Shown: positions 28,564 to 39,204, counted from the stretch's first letter. The stretch is DNA of 64,000 bases from Flavobacterium flavigenum (GCF_027111255.2 NZ_CP114285.2:5146001-5210000); one strand, 5' to 3'. Notes: a model not told the origin generated them from the letters alone. Program-made: numbers and translations.

Positions 28564-31500
28564 ATGAAATTTAAAGATATATGGTTTTTTATTGCCTTGC
28601 TATGCAGTACAGCATCGTTTGCGCAAATAACAATCAAAGGAACTGTAAAGGATAAAGCCAATGTGCCGATTCCGGGTGTGAATGTAATGGTCAAAGGGAC
28701 TTCTAATTCAACAGCAACAGATTTTGATGGGAAATACTCAATTTCTGTTCCTAATGCAAATACTCAGATTGAATTTTCTTTCATCGGTTTTGCAACTAAA
28801 CTCGTTCCTGTTGGAGATAAAACTACTCTGGATGTAACATTAGAGGAGTCTAGTCAGGTGTTAGATGAGATTGTAGTAGTAGGATATGCTTCTGTAAAAA
28901 AGAGCGATGTAACCAGTTCTATTTCTTCAGTAAAAGGAAAAGAACTGCAGACCATGACAGTTGGTAACGTAACCGAATCTTTACAGGGTAAAGTAGCCGG
29001 TGTTCAGATTACGGGACAAGGTGGTCCAGGAGCACAGCCAAGGGTATTGATTCGTGGTATATCTACTCTTAACCTTGGTACAGATCCGCTTTATGTAGTC
29101 GATGGTATTCCAATGGGAACCAGTATCAACTTTTTAAGTAATAACGAAATTGAGTCCATGGAGGTTTTAAAAGATGCTTCTGCAAGCGCTATTTACGGTT
29201 CTCGTGCGTCAAACGGGGTAATTCTTATTACTACGAAAAAAGGTAAATCAGGAAAAACGAGATTTACTTTTGACCTTAGTTCGGGTATGCAGATGATGAA
29301 CAATCCGTATGATATGGCAGATGCTGAAGGTTATGCTAATATTATGAATACCGCTTATAATAATTCGGGCTATTCAGATTATTTACCAAATGCTTCTCAG
29401 TACAGAGGAAAAACAACAGACTGGTGGGGTGCAGGAATCAGAAAAAGCTCTCCGGTAACGAATGCTTCTTTAGGAGCTTCGGGAGGTTCAGACAAGCACA
29501 CGTATGCTGTTAGTTTAAACTATTACAATTCAGAATCGATGTATGAAATAGGAGGATGGGAAAGAATCACGATGAGAATCAATAATGATTTTAAATTCTC
29601 AGATAAATTCTCCGCAGGAGTTACTTTAAATCCACGTTATGAAACATGGGGAGGTCCTGGAAACTGGGCTGATTTTGTTAAAATTGATCCTATTACGCCA
29701 ATTTACAAACCGGCAGACGAGTTAACCGGATTAGAAAATGAATATAGCATCTATGCACGTTCTCCTTCGTATGTATGGAACCCGGTTGCTGCTGTAAAAA
29801 GATATGATGATTATACAGACCAGTATAATTTAAATACAAATGGTTATTTGCAATATACGCCAATAAAAGGCCTTGTACTACGTACTCAGGCTTCTATCGA
29901 AGTAGGGAATAAAGTACAAAGTATATTTAAACCAGATTTCATCATTGATGCTGCTCACGAAAAAGCAGAAATTAACAGTGTTGAGAGAAGAGCGACAACA
30001 AACCATGACTGGACATGGCAAAGTACAGCAACATATTCAAGAACATTTGCTGAGAAACACAATGCTTCATTAATGATTGGTACTACAATGGAAGAGTATA
30101 ATGGTAATGATGTCTGGGGATATGGAGAAGGCGTTCCTAACAATTCAGAATCGATGAGAGAAGTAAATGCAGCTACTAAAAACCGTGACAGCGAAGGTAA
30201 TAGCTGGTCTAGTTCTATAATGTCATACATTTCTCGTTTTTCTTATAACTATGACAGTAAATATTATTTTACAGGTACTTTCAGACGTGATGGTTCTTCA
30301 AAGTTCATGGCAAATAATAAATGGGCTAATTTCCCTTCTGCTTCTGCATCCTGGAGAATTTCGAATGAAGGTTTTATGGATAACACTAAAGAAGTCATAA
30401 GCGATCTTAGATTGAGAGCAGGTTGGGGTAAAGTAGGGAATCAGGGGCTTCCAGCTTCAGTTTATCAGTCTAATATTGGACAAGGTTATTACGTAATCGG
30501 GGGTGAAATGGTAGATACTTCTTACCCATCTTCTATGGCAAACAAAGATATCAAATGGGAAACCGTTGAAGACATCAATTTTGGAATTGATTTTAGTTTG
30601 TGGCAAAATAAATTTTCAGGGTCATTGGAATACTATCAGAAGCAAACAAACGATATGTTGTTCAAAAAACAATTTCCAACATACAGTGGTTTTCCGGGAT
30701 ATGCAACAATCTGGACAAACGTAGGTTCTATGCGGTCAAGCGGTATAGATTTATTGCTTTCGTATAAAAATAAAAAAGGAGATTTCTCCTACGGTGTAGA
30801 TCTGACTTTTACAACAGTAAATGTAGAAATGGTTTCTTTGTCAGCTGAAGGGGAAAGACTTTACGGAGCAGGAAACAGAACTTTGACGGTTAAAGGCGAT
30901 GAACCTGGTTATTTTTACGGGTATGTTGCAGACGGATTATTTCAGAACCAAACCGAATTAAATGCTCACACTGACGAACATGGAACCAAAATGCAACAGA
31001 AAGCACAAGTTGGAGATATACGTTTTAAAGATTTGAATGGAGATGGGAAAATAGATGAAAATGACAGAACTAAAATCGGTTCACCTTGGGCAGATTACAA
31101 TGTGGGTCTAAATCTGAATTTTGCCTACAAGCAATTTGATCTGGTAGCTAATTTCTATTCAAGTATTGGAAATGATATCGTGAACCAAAACATCTCAGAT
31201 TTGTATAACGGTGCAAGTTTAACAAACAAGGTAGCCGGATTAGATCAGATGGCATGGCATGGCGAGGGAACTTCTAATTATATTCCTCGTTTATCTAAAG
31301 ATGACAATAACGAAAACTTCACCAAATTTTCTTCTTTCTATGTAGAAGATGGTTCGTTTGTACGTATGAAGAATATTCAGCTAGGCTATACGTTCCAGAA
31401 TAAATTTGGCTTAGATAAATTGAGAATATCATTGTCAGGTCAGAATTTATGGACATGGACAAACTATTCTGGCGTTGATCCTGAAGTTGCAGGTGGGGAT

Positions 31501-31596
31501 CCTAAAAAGGATGATGGAGTTAAAGGATCAGGTTTTGGCGGTTGGAATTATCCGGTTCAGCCAACAATTTTGATGGGTCTTAATGTAGCATTTTAA
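28564..31596 (+). CDS. susC: SusC-like TonB-dependent outer-membrane transporter
   Basis: A 1010-residue protein with signal peptide (ending ASFAQ), an N-terminal carboxypeptidase-D-like domain (GTVKDKANVPIPGVNVMVKG), a TonB-box-like region before EIVVVGYASVKKSDVT, the plug (VLIRGISTLNLGTDPLYVVDG; LKDASASAIYGSRASNGVI) and a 22-strand barrel. It imports oligosaccharides together with the SusD lipoprotein encoded 11 bp downstream. Length and motifs are normal for the family. Confidence 0.96.
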   Translation: MKFKDIWFFIALLCSTASFAQITIKGTVKDKANVPIPGVNVMVKGTSNSTATDFDGKYSISVPNANTQIEFSFIGFATKLVPVGDKTTLDVTLEESSQVLDEIVVVGYASVKKSDVTSSISSVKGKELQTMTVGNVTESLQGKVAGVQITGQGGPGAQPRVLIRGISTLNLGTDPLYVVDGIPMGTSINFLSNNEIESMEVLKDASASAIYGSRASNGVILITTKKGKSGKTRFTFDLSSGMQMMNNPYDMADAEGYANIMNTAYNNSGYSDYLPNASQYRGKTTDWWGAGIRKSSPVTNASLGASGGSDKHTYAVSLNYYNSESMYEIGGWERITMRINNDFKFSDKFSAGVTLNPRYETWGGPGNWADFVKIDPITPIYKPADELTGLENEYSIYARSPSYVWNPVAAVKRYDDYTDQYNLNTNGYLQYTPIKGLVLRTQASIEVGNKVQSIFKPDFIIDAAHEKAEINSVERRATTNHDWTWQSTATYSRTFAEKHNASLMIGTTMEEYNGNDVWGYGEGVPNNSESMREVNAATKNRDSEGNSWSSSIMSYISRFSYNYDSKYYFTGTFRRDGSSKFMANNKWANFPSASASWRISNEGFMDNTKEVISDLRLRAGWGKVGNQGLPASVYQSNIGQGYYVIGGEMVDTSYPSSMANKDIKWETVEDINFGIDFSLWQNKFSGSLEYYQKQTNDMLFKKQFPTYSGFPGYATIWTNVGSMRSSGIDLLLSYKNKKGDFSYGVDLTFTTVNVEMVSLSAEGERLYGAGNRTLTVKGDEPGYFYGYVADGLFQNQTELNAHTDEHGTKMQQKAQVGDIRFKDLNGDGKIDENDRTKIGSPWADYNVGLNLNFAYKQFDLVANFYSSIGNDIVNQNISDLYNGASLTNKVAGLDQMAWHGEGTSNYIPRLSKDDNNENFTKFSSFYVEDGSFVRMKNIQLGYTFQNKFGLDKLRISLSGQNLWTWTNYSGVDPEVAGGDPKKDDGVKGSGFGGWNYPVQPTILMGLNVAF

Positions 31597-31607
31597 TAAT
31601 AGAAAAC

Positions 31608-33209
31608 ATGAAAAAAATAATTTTATCAATACTAGCTTTTTCAATGTTTGCAGTTTCCTGTGATGATTTTATTGAAAAAGAAGAAAGAGGAACACAGACA
31701 CTTGATAACTATTTTCAGACAGCGCAGGAATGCGAAAAATACACCAATGAATTAACCCAAAGGTTATTGCTTTCTAAAGACTGGTTCACATTGCTTGCAC
31801 CAAGAATTACAAATGAAATGGCAACAGATGATGCCTGGATGGGTAATACAGGTCAGGATAATTCAGCTCACAGACCTTGTTCGCAATATATCGTTACTCC
31901 TGATAATATGGGGGATATGAATAGTATTTATACGGCACATTATTATACGATTCAATCTGCAAATATCGGTTTAGAGAAAATGGCAAACTCACCAATTACC
32001 GATGCTCAGAAAAATCAATATATGGGAGAATCCTTATTTGTTCGTGCATATTGCTACTACGAATTGGTTAATCTTTTTGGAGCTGTTCCTTTATATACAA
32101 AATCTTTGGGGACATCTGATTTAAAATTAGAGAGAAGCCCTGCTACAGAGGTATATGCGCAAATAGAAGCTGACTTAAAAGAGTCTGCTGCCAAGTTAGA
32201 AGGAATTACGGTAAACAGAAACGGAAGAATAAACAAATGGGCTGCTTATGCTTTGTTGGCTCGTGTTTCTTTATTTCAGGAAAAGTGGGCTGATGCAAAA
32301 TTATATTCAAACAAAGTAATTACAGAAGGGCCATACTCATTAGAAGAAAATTTCCTGGATATCTGGAATGTAAACAATCATAATGGTAAAGAATCTATTT
32401 TAGAAGCTCAGTCTTCTTCTATTCAAAACGAATCTTTAGGATCTATGTTGCCAACTTTATCAGGGGCAAGGGGAGAAGACAAGAAAAACTTTCCTAGTAA
32501 TGATGCCAAAGATGTTATTGACGGATGGGGATGGTGTATGCCAACGAGTGATTTAGAAAATGCTTATCTTTCTGAAAATGATGAAATCCGCCGCAGAAGC
32601 ACTATTACCAAATGGGGAGAAGCTGCTTACGGAGATGAGGTTTTAAACCCGACTCACAAATTCAGTTTAAATGATAATAAATCAGGACGTATCTGCCGTA
32701 AATATTACATTCCAATTGCTACACGTCGTACTTTGGATAAAAAAGACGGACATTTACCTTTAAATATTCCGTTGATTCGTCTTGCTGAAATGTACCTGAC
32801 AAGAGCAGAGGCAAACTATCACACAGGCGGAGATGCTTTGGCAGACATTAATATCATCAGGGATCGTGTTGATTTGGAGCCTAAAACAGGAATTTCAGGA
32901 CCAACGCTTTTAAAACAAATCTACAAAGAGCGTCGTTTGGAATTGGCTTTTGAAGGATTGCGTTTATTCGACATCCGTCGTGAAAAAGATCCAACAACAG
33001 GAAAACGTGTTATTGAAACTTTGATGGGACCAAACGGAACTTTTGTTAAATACAACTTAAGTTCTACAGATCCTTACGAAACCACAAATACAAAAGAGCC
33101 ACAGGATAAAGGAATTAATTTTGATCCTGCTAAACATTTACTATGGCCAATACCACAAATCGAGAGAGATTTAAGTAATGGTGTAATTTCTCAAAACCCT
33201 AACTACTAA
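31608..33209 (+). CDS. susD: SusD/RagB family glycan-binding lipoprotein
   Basis: A 533-residue lipoprotein (lipobox AVSC, Cys18) with the helical TPR-like core of SusD: MGESLFVRAYCYYELVNLFG and the C-terminal RRLELAFEGLRLFDIRR and LLWPIPQIERDLS motifs. It caps the SusC barrel and binds incoming oligosaccharides. It is tightly coupled to susC upstream and to the GH30 gene that begins 1 bp after its stop. Confidence 0.96.
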   Translation: MKKIILSILAFSMFAVSCDDFIEKEERGTQTLDNYFQTAQECEKYTNELTQRLLLSKDWFTLLAPRITNEMATDDAWMGNTGQDNSAHRPCSQYIVTPDNMGDMNSIYTAHYYTIQSANIGLEKMANSPITDAQKNQYMGESLFVRAYCYYELVNLFGAVPLYTKSLGTSDLKLERSPATEVYAQIEADLKESAAKLEGITVNRNGRINKWAAYALLARVSLFQEKWADAKLYSNKVITEGPYSLEENFLDIWNVNNHNGKESILEAQSSSIQNESLGSMLPTLSGARGEDKKNFPSNDAKDVIDGWGWCMPTSDLENAYLSENDEIRRRSTITKWGEAAYGDEVLNPTHKFSLNDNKSGRICRKYYIPIATRRTLDKKDGHLPLNIPLIRLAEMYLTRAEANYHTGGDALADINIIRDRVDLEPKTGISGPTLLKQIYKERRLELAFEGLRLFDIRREKDPTTGKRVIETLMGPNGTFVKYNLSSTDPYETTNTKEPQDKGINFDPAKHLLWPIPQIERDLSNGVISQNPNY

Positions 33210-33210
33210 G

Positions 33211-34848
33211 ATGACATTATATAAAAATAATAGAGTAAGTCTGCTGTGTGCAGGCTTGCTTTTCGCCAGCTCTTTTTTCGCCAGCTGTGATTCTGATAAA
33301 AATGAAAATGCTGATTCTGATAATGCTGTTGCAGAATTGAAAGTAAATCTGGATGCTAATCTTCAGACCATGGAAAGTTTTGGTGCTTCTGATGCCTGGC
33401 AGTGTAATTTTATTGGAAAAAACTGGCCTTTGGATAAAAAAAATCAAATGGCAGATTTACTTTTCAGCAGAGATATTGATGCTGAAGGAAATCCAAAAGG
33501 TATAGGTTTATCATTATGGCGTTTTAACCTTGGGTCAGGAAGTGCTGAACAGGGTGATGCCAGTGATATTGGTGACGAATGGAGACGTACAGAATGTTTT
33601 ACTACAGACGGAGTAACCTATGATATGACTAAACAAGCGGGTCAGGTTTGGTTTATGAAAGCGGCAAGAGACCGTGGAGTAGACAAGTTACTGGCATTTT
33701 CAAACAGTGCTCCGGTTTATTTAACTCAAAACGGAAAAGCGCATGCCAGTATCAAAGAATTTTACAATCTGAAAGAAGGAAAAATGCCGGAATTGGCCGA
33801 TTTCTGGGTAACTTCATTAGATAAATTAAAATCAGAGCACGGACTAACAATCGATTATGTAAGTCCGTTCAACGAGCCACAATACGAATGGGATGGTTCA
33901 GGGCAGGAAGGTTCTCCGGCTACCAATACGAATATTTACAATTTTGTAAATGTCTTATCGCCAAAATTACAGTCAAAAGGACTGAATTCTCAGATTGTAG
34001 TAGGAGAAGGAGGATCGTATGAACCTTTGTATAAAACAATTGTAGGAAAAGAAAACAGATCGAACCAGATTGACTACTTCTTTGCTTCTAATTCATCTAA
34101 AAATATTGCAGGTTTAAGCAATATTAAGAAAACCATTTCTGCACACAGTTACTGGCAGGCATGGCCTTTGAGAGAGTTAGTGAATTCAAGGGAATTGGCT
34201 GCTGCAAGAGCGCAGTCTATTGGAGGATTGAGTCTTTGGTCATCTGAGTATTGCGTTTTAGAAAGCCCTGGAACAGCTGAGCTTCCGGGTGGTGCAGGTC
34301 CTGGAAGGGATTTAGGAATTTCTCTGGCACTTTGGACAGCCCGTATTATCAGTACCGATATTGCAGTTGGAGGTGTAACTTCATGGCAGTGGTGGACAGC
34401 TATTAGCCGCGGAGACTACAAAGACGGATTAATTCACGTTGATAATGGTTCAAGCAATGGTGCTGGTGATGCCAACTATTGTAAAAATGACGGATTCATC
34501 AGGGATTCCAAAACACTTTGGGCTTTAGGAAACTTTTCATTCTTTGTAAAACCAGGAATGGTTAGGGTTCAGGTTCCAAGTGTTGATAGTGCAAAAGCTG
34601 TAAACGATGTGATGGTGACAGCCTACAAAGATGTTGCCGCTAAAAAACTGGTAATCGTTGCAGTAAACATCAGCAAAGCCGCAAAAACATACAAATTCAA
34701 CCTTAGCGGTGGTGCTTTAACAGATAATAAACTGACACCTTATACCACTTCTGAAACATTAAGCCTGAAAAAAGGTGCAGCTGTTGATGCTACGAATTTA
34801 GAAATTCCGGCAAGATCAGTTGTAACGTATGTTGGAACGTATAAATAG
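33211..34848 (+). CDS. GH30 glycosidase, probably endo-beta-1,6-galactanase, lipoprotein
   Basis: A 545-residue lipoprotein (lipobox FASC). The clan-A (beta/alpha)8 barrel shows acid/base E222 in PFNEPQYEW and nucleophile E346 in WSSEYCVLE, with a C-terminal beta-sandwich. Sequence around these residues resembles GH30 subfamily 5 endo-beta-1,6-galactanases. It would be surface-anchored and make oligosaccharides for SusCD. It starts 1 bp after susD and has a close paralogue next door. Confidence 0.85.
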   Translation: MTLYKNNRVSLLCAGLLFASSFFASCDSDKNENADSDNAVAELKVNLDANLQTMESFGASDAWQCNFIGKNWPLDKKNQMADLLFSRDIDAEGNPKGIGLSLWRFNLGSGSAEQGDASDIGDEWRRTECFTTDGVTYDMTKQAGQVWFMKAARDRGVDKLLAFSNSAPVYLTQNGKAHASIKEFYNLKEGKMPELADFWVTSLDKLKSEHGLTIDYVSPFNEPQYEWDGSGQEGSPATNTNIYNFVNVLSPKLQSKGLNSQIVVGEGGSYEPLYKTIVGKENRSNQIDYFFASNSSKNIAGLSNIKKTISAHSYWQAWPLRELVNSRELAAARAQSIGGLSLWSSEYCVLESPGTAELPGGAGPGRDLGISLALWTARIISTDIAVGGVTSWQWWTAISRGDYKDGLIHVDNGSSNGAGDANYCKNDGFIRDSKTLWALGNFSFFVKPGMVRVQVPSVDSAKAVNDVMVTAYKDVAAKKLVIVAVNISKAAKTYKFNLSGGALTDNKLTPYTTSETLSLKKGAAVDATNLEIPARSVVTYVGTYK

Positions 34849-34897
34849 AGGTTCTAAGGGACTAAGGTTTTGAAAAGTTCTGAATATAACCACAATC

Positions 34898-35002
34898 TTG
34901 TCATCTCGACGAAGGAGAGATCTCCAAAAGGAGCTCCACAAAGATTGACTACTTGTATTGCGGAGTTTCTTGCGAAGATTGCTCGTTCCTCGAAATGACA
35001 AA
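34898..35002. repeat. Dispersed palindromic repeat, ~105 bp
   Basis: TTGTCAT-TCGACGAAGGA at the left pairs imperfectly with TCGTTCCTCGAAATGACAA at the right, and an inner part holds GAGATCTCC and related short dyads. It sits between the two GH30 genes. Repeats of this look are, from memory, common between genes in Flavobacterium chromosomes. Confidence 0.6.
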
Positions 35003-35047
35003 CGAAGCGAATAGCAAGATCGCGTCAATAAGAAAAAATAATAATTA

Positions 35048-36634
35048 ATGAAAAAAGTATATCTCTCGCTTTTAGTAGTAATGAGTTCGCTGTCGTATGG
35101 ACAGCGAACCATCACTATCAGTACAGATAATGTAGTTCAGACCATGGATGGTTTTGGAGGTTCGGATGCATGGAGAGCGCAATTCGTGGGTAAAAACTGG
35201 CCTGAACAAAAAAAGAATGCGATTGCAGATTTGTTATTCAGCAAAGAAATTGATGCAGCGGGAAATCCAAAAGGAATCGGACTTTCGATCTGGAGATTTA
35301 ATCTCGGGGCAGGAAGTACGGAACAAGGCGAAAACAGTAAAGTTTCTGACGAATGGAGAAGAAGCGAATGTTTTCTGAATGCCGATGGAACCTATGATTT
35401 TTCTAAGCAGGAAGGACAGAGATGGTTTCTGCAGGCAGCCAAAAAAAGAGGAGTTGAAAAATTCCTGATTTTTACTAACAGTCCGCCGGTTTATATGACG
35501 CATAATGGATTATCTTTTTCTTCCAGAAAGAATAAACTGAATCTAAAAGATGGTGCAATTCCAAAATTTGCCGATTTTTTAGTTCAAAGTATTCAGGGAC
35601 TGGAGAAAAAGGAAGGAATAAAATTCGATTATGTCAGTCCTTTAAATGAACCTCAGTGGGAATGGATGCCAAAAAGCGGTGAAACCAACAGTCAGGAAGG
35701 TACTCCGGCAACGAATCAGGAAATTTATGAGGTAACCAAAGCGCTTTCTGAAAAGCTGAAAGCCAATAAAATGAAAACCGAAATCGTAATCGCTGAAGCC
35801 GCACAAATCGATTATTTATATGGAAATGTAAATGCCGAAAATCGTGACAATCAGATTGATTATTTCTTTGGAAAGACAAAAACCAACGTTTCAAAGCTTT
35901 CAAATGTAAAAAATGTCATTCTCGGACACAGTTATTTTACTACATGGCCAGTTGAAAAACAAGTATTAAGCCGAAAATTGATTGCTGCAGAAGTAAAACA
36001 GAAACCAGGATTAAAATACTGGCAGTCTGAATACTGCATTTTAGAAAATCCGGGAGAAGCTGAAATACCGGGTGGTTCAGGCGGAGGAAGGGATTTAGGA
36101 ATGCAGACCGCTTTGTTCGTAGCGAGATTAATTCATAATGATATTGCGGTTGCCAATGCGGCTTCATGGCAGTGGTGGACTTCTATTACGCGTGTAGATT
36201 ACAAAGATGGTTTAATCTATCTGGATGACGGAAAAACTAACGGAGGAACAGCACCTGATTATGTTCGCAATGATGGTGAATTTCACGATTCAAAACTGCT
36301 TTGGGCTTTAGGGAATTACTCTTTGTTTGTACGTCCGGGAATGCTAAGGATTGATGTGCCGAATCAAAATGAAATGGATGCCGCAAATGATGTCATGCTA
36401 ACGGCTTACAAAGATGTTCAGAACAAAAAACTGATTGTAGTAGCAGTAAATTGTGGAAAAGAAACGCAGCAATACAAATTTGATTTATCAAAAGGAGCTG
36501 TAAAAAACAACGAATTTACTCCTTACACAACTTCTGAAACCTCTAATTTAAAAAGAGGAACAGTTCAGAAAACAGATAACCTGGAAATTCCGGCAAGGTC
36601 TGTAGTAACATTTGTGGGAGAATTACAATATTAA
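35048..36634 (+). CDS. Second GH30 glycosidase, secreted paralogue
   Basis: A 528-residue protein with a signal peptide (MKKVYLSLLVVMSSLSYGQ) but no lipobox, so it should be periplasmic or secreted, unlike its paralogue at 33211. Acid/base E201 (PLNEPQWEW) and nucleophile E328 (WQSEYCILE) are intact. The two proteins align over their whole length (e.g. ENPGEAEIPGGSGGGRDLG and SPGTAELPGGAGPGRDLG), indicating tandem duplication. Likely endo- or exo-acting on beta-1,6-galactan. Confidence 0.85.
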   Translation: MKKVYLSLLVVMSSLSYGQRTITISTDNVVQTMDGFGGSDAWRAQFVGKNWPEQKKNAIADLLFSKEIDAAGNPKGIGLSIWRFNLGAGSTEQGENSKVSDEWRRSECFLNADGTYDFSKQEGQRWFLQAAKKRGVEKFLIFTNSPPVYMTHNGLSFSSRKNKLNLKDGAIPKFADFLVQSIQGLEKKEGIKFDYVSPLNEPQWEWMPKSGETNSQEGTPATNQEIYEVTKALSEKLKANKMKTEIVIAEAAQIDYLYGNVNAENRDNQIDYFFGKTKTNVSKLSNVKNVILGHSYFTTWPVEKQVLSRKLIAAEVKQKPGLKYWQSEYCILENPGEAEIPGGSGGGRDLGMQTALFVARLIHNDIAVANAASWQWWTSITRVDYKDGLIYLDDGKTNGGTAPDYVRNDGEFHDSKLLWALGNYSLFVRPGMLRIDVPNQNEMDAANDVMLTAYKDVQNKKLIVVAVNCGKETQQYKFDLSKGAVKNNEFTPYTTSETSNLKRGTVQKTDNLEIPARSVVTFVGELQY

Positions 36635-36641
36635 AAATGAA

Positions 36642-36696
36642 GTTTCAGGTTTCAGGTTTCACGTTTGAAGCGAACTTGAAACCTGAAACCTGAAAC
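36642..36696. repeat. Inverted repeat made of TTTCAGG units
   Basis: The left arm has tandem GGTTTCA units and the right arm their complement (TGAAACC), forming a ~20-bp stem with a 14-nt loop between the second GH30 gene and the GH2 gene. It could act as a weak terminator or mRNA-stabilising hairpin. Confidence 0.7.
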
Positions 36697-36715
36697 AAAA
36701 ATTAACTAAAAAATC

Positions 36716-39136
36716 ATGTTTACAAAAAAGATCCTATTACCCGTATTACTCTTTTCGTGTCTGTCAGCGAGCAGTCAGATTTCGTTTGGGGATTCTAAAA
36801 AAATTAATGACAACTGGAAGTTCAATTTACAGGAAACTCCGGATGCAAAAAACACAGCTTTTGACGACAGTAAATGGCAAAAGATAAATGTGCCGCATGA
36901 CTGGAGTGTAAAAGGCCAGCTGAGCCCAACATTGGCAAGTTGTACAGGTTTTCTTCCAGGCGGAATTGGCTGGTACAGAAAATCAATTAATATTCCACAG
37001 AGCAAATCGGGAGAAAAAGTGTATTTGTATTTTGAAGGCGTTTACAACCGTAGCGAGGTTTTCATCAACGGACATTCGTTAGGTAAACGTCCAAACGGTT
37101 ATATTTCTTTTGCTTATGATGCGACACCATTTATAAAATATGGAGGAGAAAATACTATTTCAGTTCGTGTGGACCACAGCCAGAGTGCCGATTCAAGATG
37201 GTACACCGGTTCCGGGATTTACAGGGATGTATGGGTAGTATATGCAAATCCGGTTCATATTGCACAATGGGGTGTTTACGCTTATCCTGAAGTAAAAAAA
37301 GGAGCTGGAACTTTGAATGTTGAGGTTGAGGTTGAAAATGGTTCAGCATCAAAATCAGCTCTTACGGTAATTAATGAATTGATTTCGAAAGATGGAAAAA
37401 CAGTGGCTAAGTCTTCTTCAAAAGTGGATGTGGCAGCCAATCAAAACGGAAAAATTTCGACTAAATTAAACATCAAAAATCCGCAATTATGGGATTTGGA
37501 GAATCCGAATTTGTATCAGTTAAAAACGACGGTTTTAAAAGACGGAAAACAAATCGATGAAACGATTACCAAAACAGGTTTCAGAAAATTTACTTTCGAT
37601 CCAAATAATGGTTTTGCATTAAATGACAAATGGATGAAAATGAAAGGTGTTTGTTTACATCACGATGCCGGAGTTTTGGGTTCAGCAGTTCCTCGTGAAG
37701 TTTGGAAAACCAGATTACAGACATTAAAGGAAATTGGTGTAAATGCAATCCGTACGAGCCATAATCCACAGGCTCCTGAATTTTATGAACTTTGCGACGA
37801 ATTAGGATTATTGGTATTAAATGAAGCCTATGACGAGTGGGAATTTCCTAAGCGTAAATGGCTGGAAGGCTGGAATTACGGAACACCAGGATTTGAAGGA
37901 TCATTTGATATTTTTGCCGACTGGGCAGAAAAAGACTTAGAAGATTTTGTACGCCGTGACAGAAACCACCTTTCTGTTTTTGGATGGAGTATAGGTAATG
38001 AAGTAGATTATCCAAACGATCCGTATTCGCATCCTGTTTTAGATCAGGGTAAAAATGGATTCGGACAGGCAAATTACGGAGGGTATAAAAAAGATGCTCC
38101 TGATGCGATGCGTCTTGGTGCAATTGCGAAACGTCTGGTTGCAGCAGTAAAAAAATACGATAAATCGCGCCCTACAACAGCAGGTCTTGCAGGTGTAGCC
38201 ATGTCTAACGAAACTGAATATCCGGGAGCTTTGGATATTACAGGATACAATTATACAGAAAGCAAATACCAGTCGGATCATGAAAAATATCCAAAAAGGG
38301 TAATTTTCGGAAGTGAAAATGTGCACGACATGGAACCATGGCTGGCTGTAAAAAACAACAAACATATTTTCGGACAGTTTTTATGGACAGGAATTGATTA
38401 TTTAGGTGAATCAGGAAGATGGCCTTCAAGAGGATTTTATTCCGGACTGGTTGATTTTGCAGGAGTAATCAAGCCAAGAGGCTATTTCCGTCAGTCATTA
38501 TGGTCAGATAAACCAATGGCGTATTTAGGGACTTATCCATTGAAAGATGAGAAAGATGTTTCTAAAGATGCATGGGCAATCTGGAACTACGAGGCAGGGC
38601 AGAAAATCCGTGTGGTTTGTTATACGAATGCTGCAAAAGCACGTTTGGAGTTAAACGGAAAAGTAGTTGGAGAAACCAAATTATACGACGAAAAAACCGG
38701 AATCATTTACTGGGATATTCCTTTTGCTTCAGGAAAATTAGAAGCGGTTGGATTAGATAAAAACGATAAAGAAGTAAGCCGTTACGCAATCACAACAACC
38801 CAACAGCCGGTTGAATTAACGATTGTTGAAAAAGATATCACCATTAGCAAAGACAGAGGCGTTGCTAAAATAATGGTTCAGGTTAAAGATCAAAAGGGTC
38901 TTCCGGTGATGCTTTCAGATAATGAAGTGACTTGTACGATTACTGGTCCTGGAGTTTTATTAGGACTTGAAGCAGGAAACAACAGCGACATGACAGATTA
39001 TACAGATAATATTCAGCGAGTTTATCACGGACATATTGCGGCATACATTGAAGCAACCGGAGAAGCGCAGCCTATCAAAGTCACTTTTACCAGCCAATGG
39101 TTAAAACCGGTTGAAATTACGGTGAATGTAAGATAA
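36716..39136 (+). CDS. GH2 glycosidase (beta-galactosidase or beta-glucuronidase type)
   Basis: An 806-residue exported protein: sugar-binding jelly roll (~25-190, VPHDWSVKGQ), Ig-like domain (~195-300), (beta/alpha)8 barrel with acid/base E429 (SIGNEVDYPND) and nucleophile E534 (FGSENVHDM), and C-terminal beta-domains including a DUF4982-like one. GH2 covers beta-galactosidase, beta-glucuronidase and others; next to GH30 and GH27 a galactosidase or glucuronidase of arabinogalactan side chains is most likely. A terminator follows. Confidence 0.88.
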   Translation: MFTKKILLPVLLFSCLSASSQISFGDSKKINDNWKFNLQETPDAKNTAFDDSKWQKINVPHDWSVKGQLSPTLASCTGFLPGGIGWYRKSINIPQSKSGEKVYLYFEGVYNRSEVFINGHSLGKRPNGYISFAYDATPFIKYGGENTISVRVDHSQSADSRWYTGSGIYRDVWVVYANPVHIAQWGVYAYPEVKKGAGTLNVEVEVENGSASKSALTVINELISKDGKTVAKSSSKVDVAANQNGKISTKLNIKNPQLWDLENPNLYQLKTTVLKDGKQIDETITKTGFRKFTFDPNNGFALNDKWMKMKGVCLHHDAGVLGSAVPREVWKTRLQTLKEIGVNAIRTSHNPQAPEFYELCDELGLLVLNEAYDEWEFPKRKWLEGWNYGTPGFEGSFDIFADWAEKDLEDFVRRDRNHLSVFGWSIGNEVDYPNDPYSHPVLDQGKNGFGQANYGGYKKDAPDAMRLGAIAKRLVAAVKKYDKSRPTTAGLAGVAMSNETEYPGALDITGYNYTESKYQSDHEKYPKRVIFGSENVHDMEPWLAVKNNKHIFGQFLWTGIDYLGESGRWPSRGFYSGLVDFAGVIKPRGYFRQSLWSDKPMAYLGTYPLKDEKDVSKDAWAIWNYEAGQKIRVVCYTNAAKARLELNGKVVGETKLYDEKTGIIYWDIPFASGKLEAVGLDKNDKEVSRYAITTTQQPVELTIVEKDITISKDRGVAKIMVQVKDQKGLPVMLSDNEVTCTITGPGVLLGLEAGNNSDMTDYTDNIQRVYHGHIAAYIEATGEAQPIKVTFTSQWLKPVEITVNVR

Positions 39137-39163
39137 GTTAGTTAGTTTATTTTAGTTTGAGTT

Positions 39164-39204
39164 AAACCTGTCTGCATTTTTGGTATTCGCAGGCAGGTTT
39201 TTTG
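39164..39204 (+). terminator. Internal terminator in the PUL
   Basis: AACCTGTCTGC pairs with GCAGGCAGGTT and is followed by a T run, after the GH2 gene. It could attenuate transcription into the GH27-GH51 pair. Confidence 0.8.

Noticed and set aside
37848..38429. Leftward open frames inside the GH2 gene.
   Set aside because: Shadows of a well-supported GH2 coding region, with no protein-like features.
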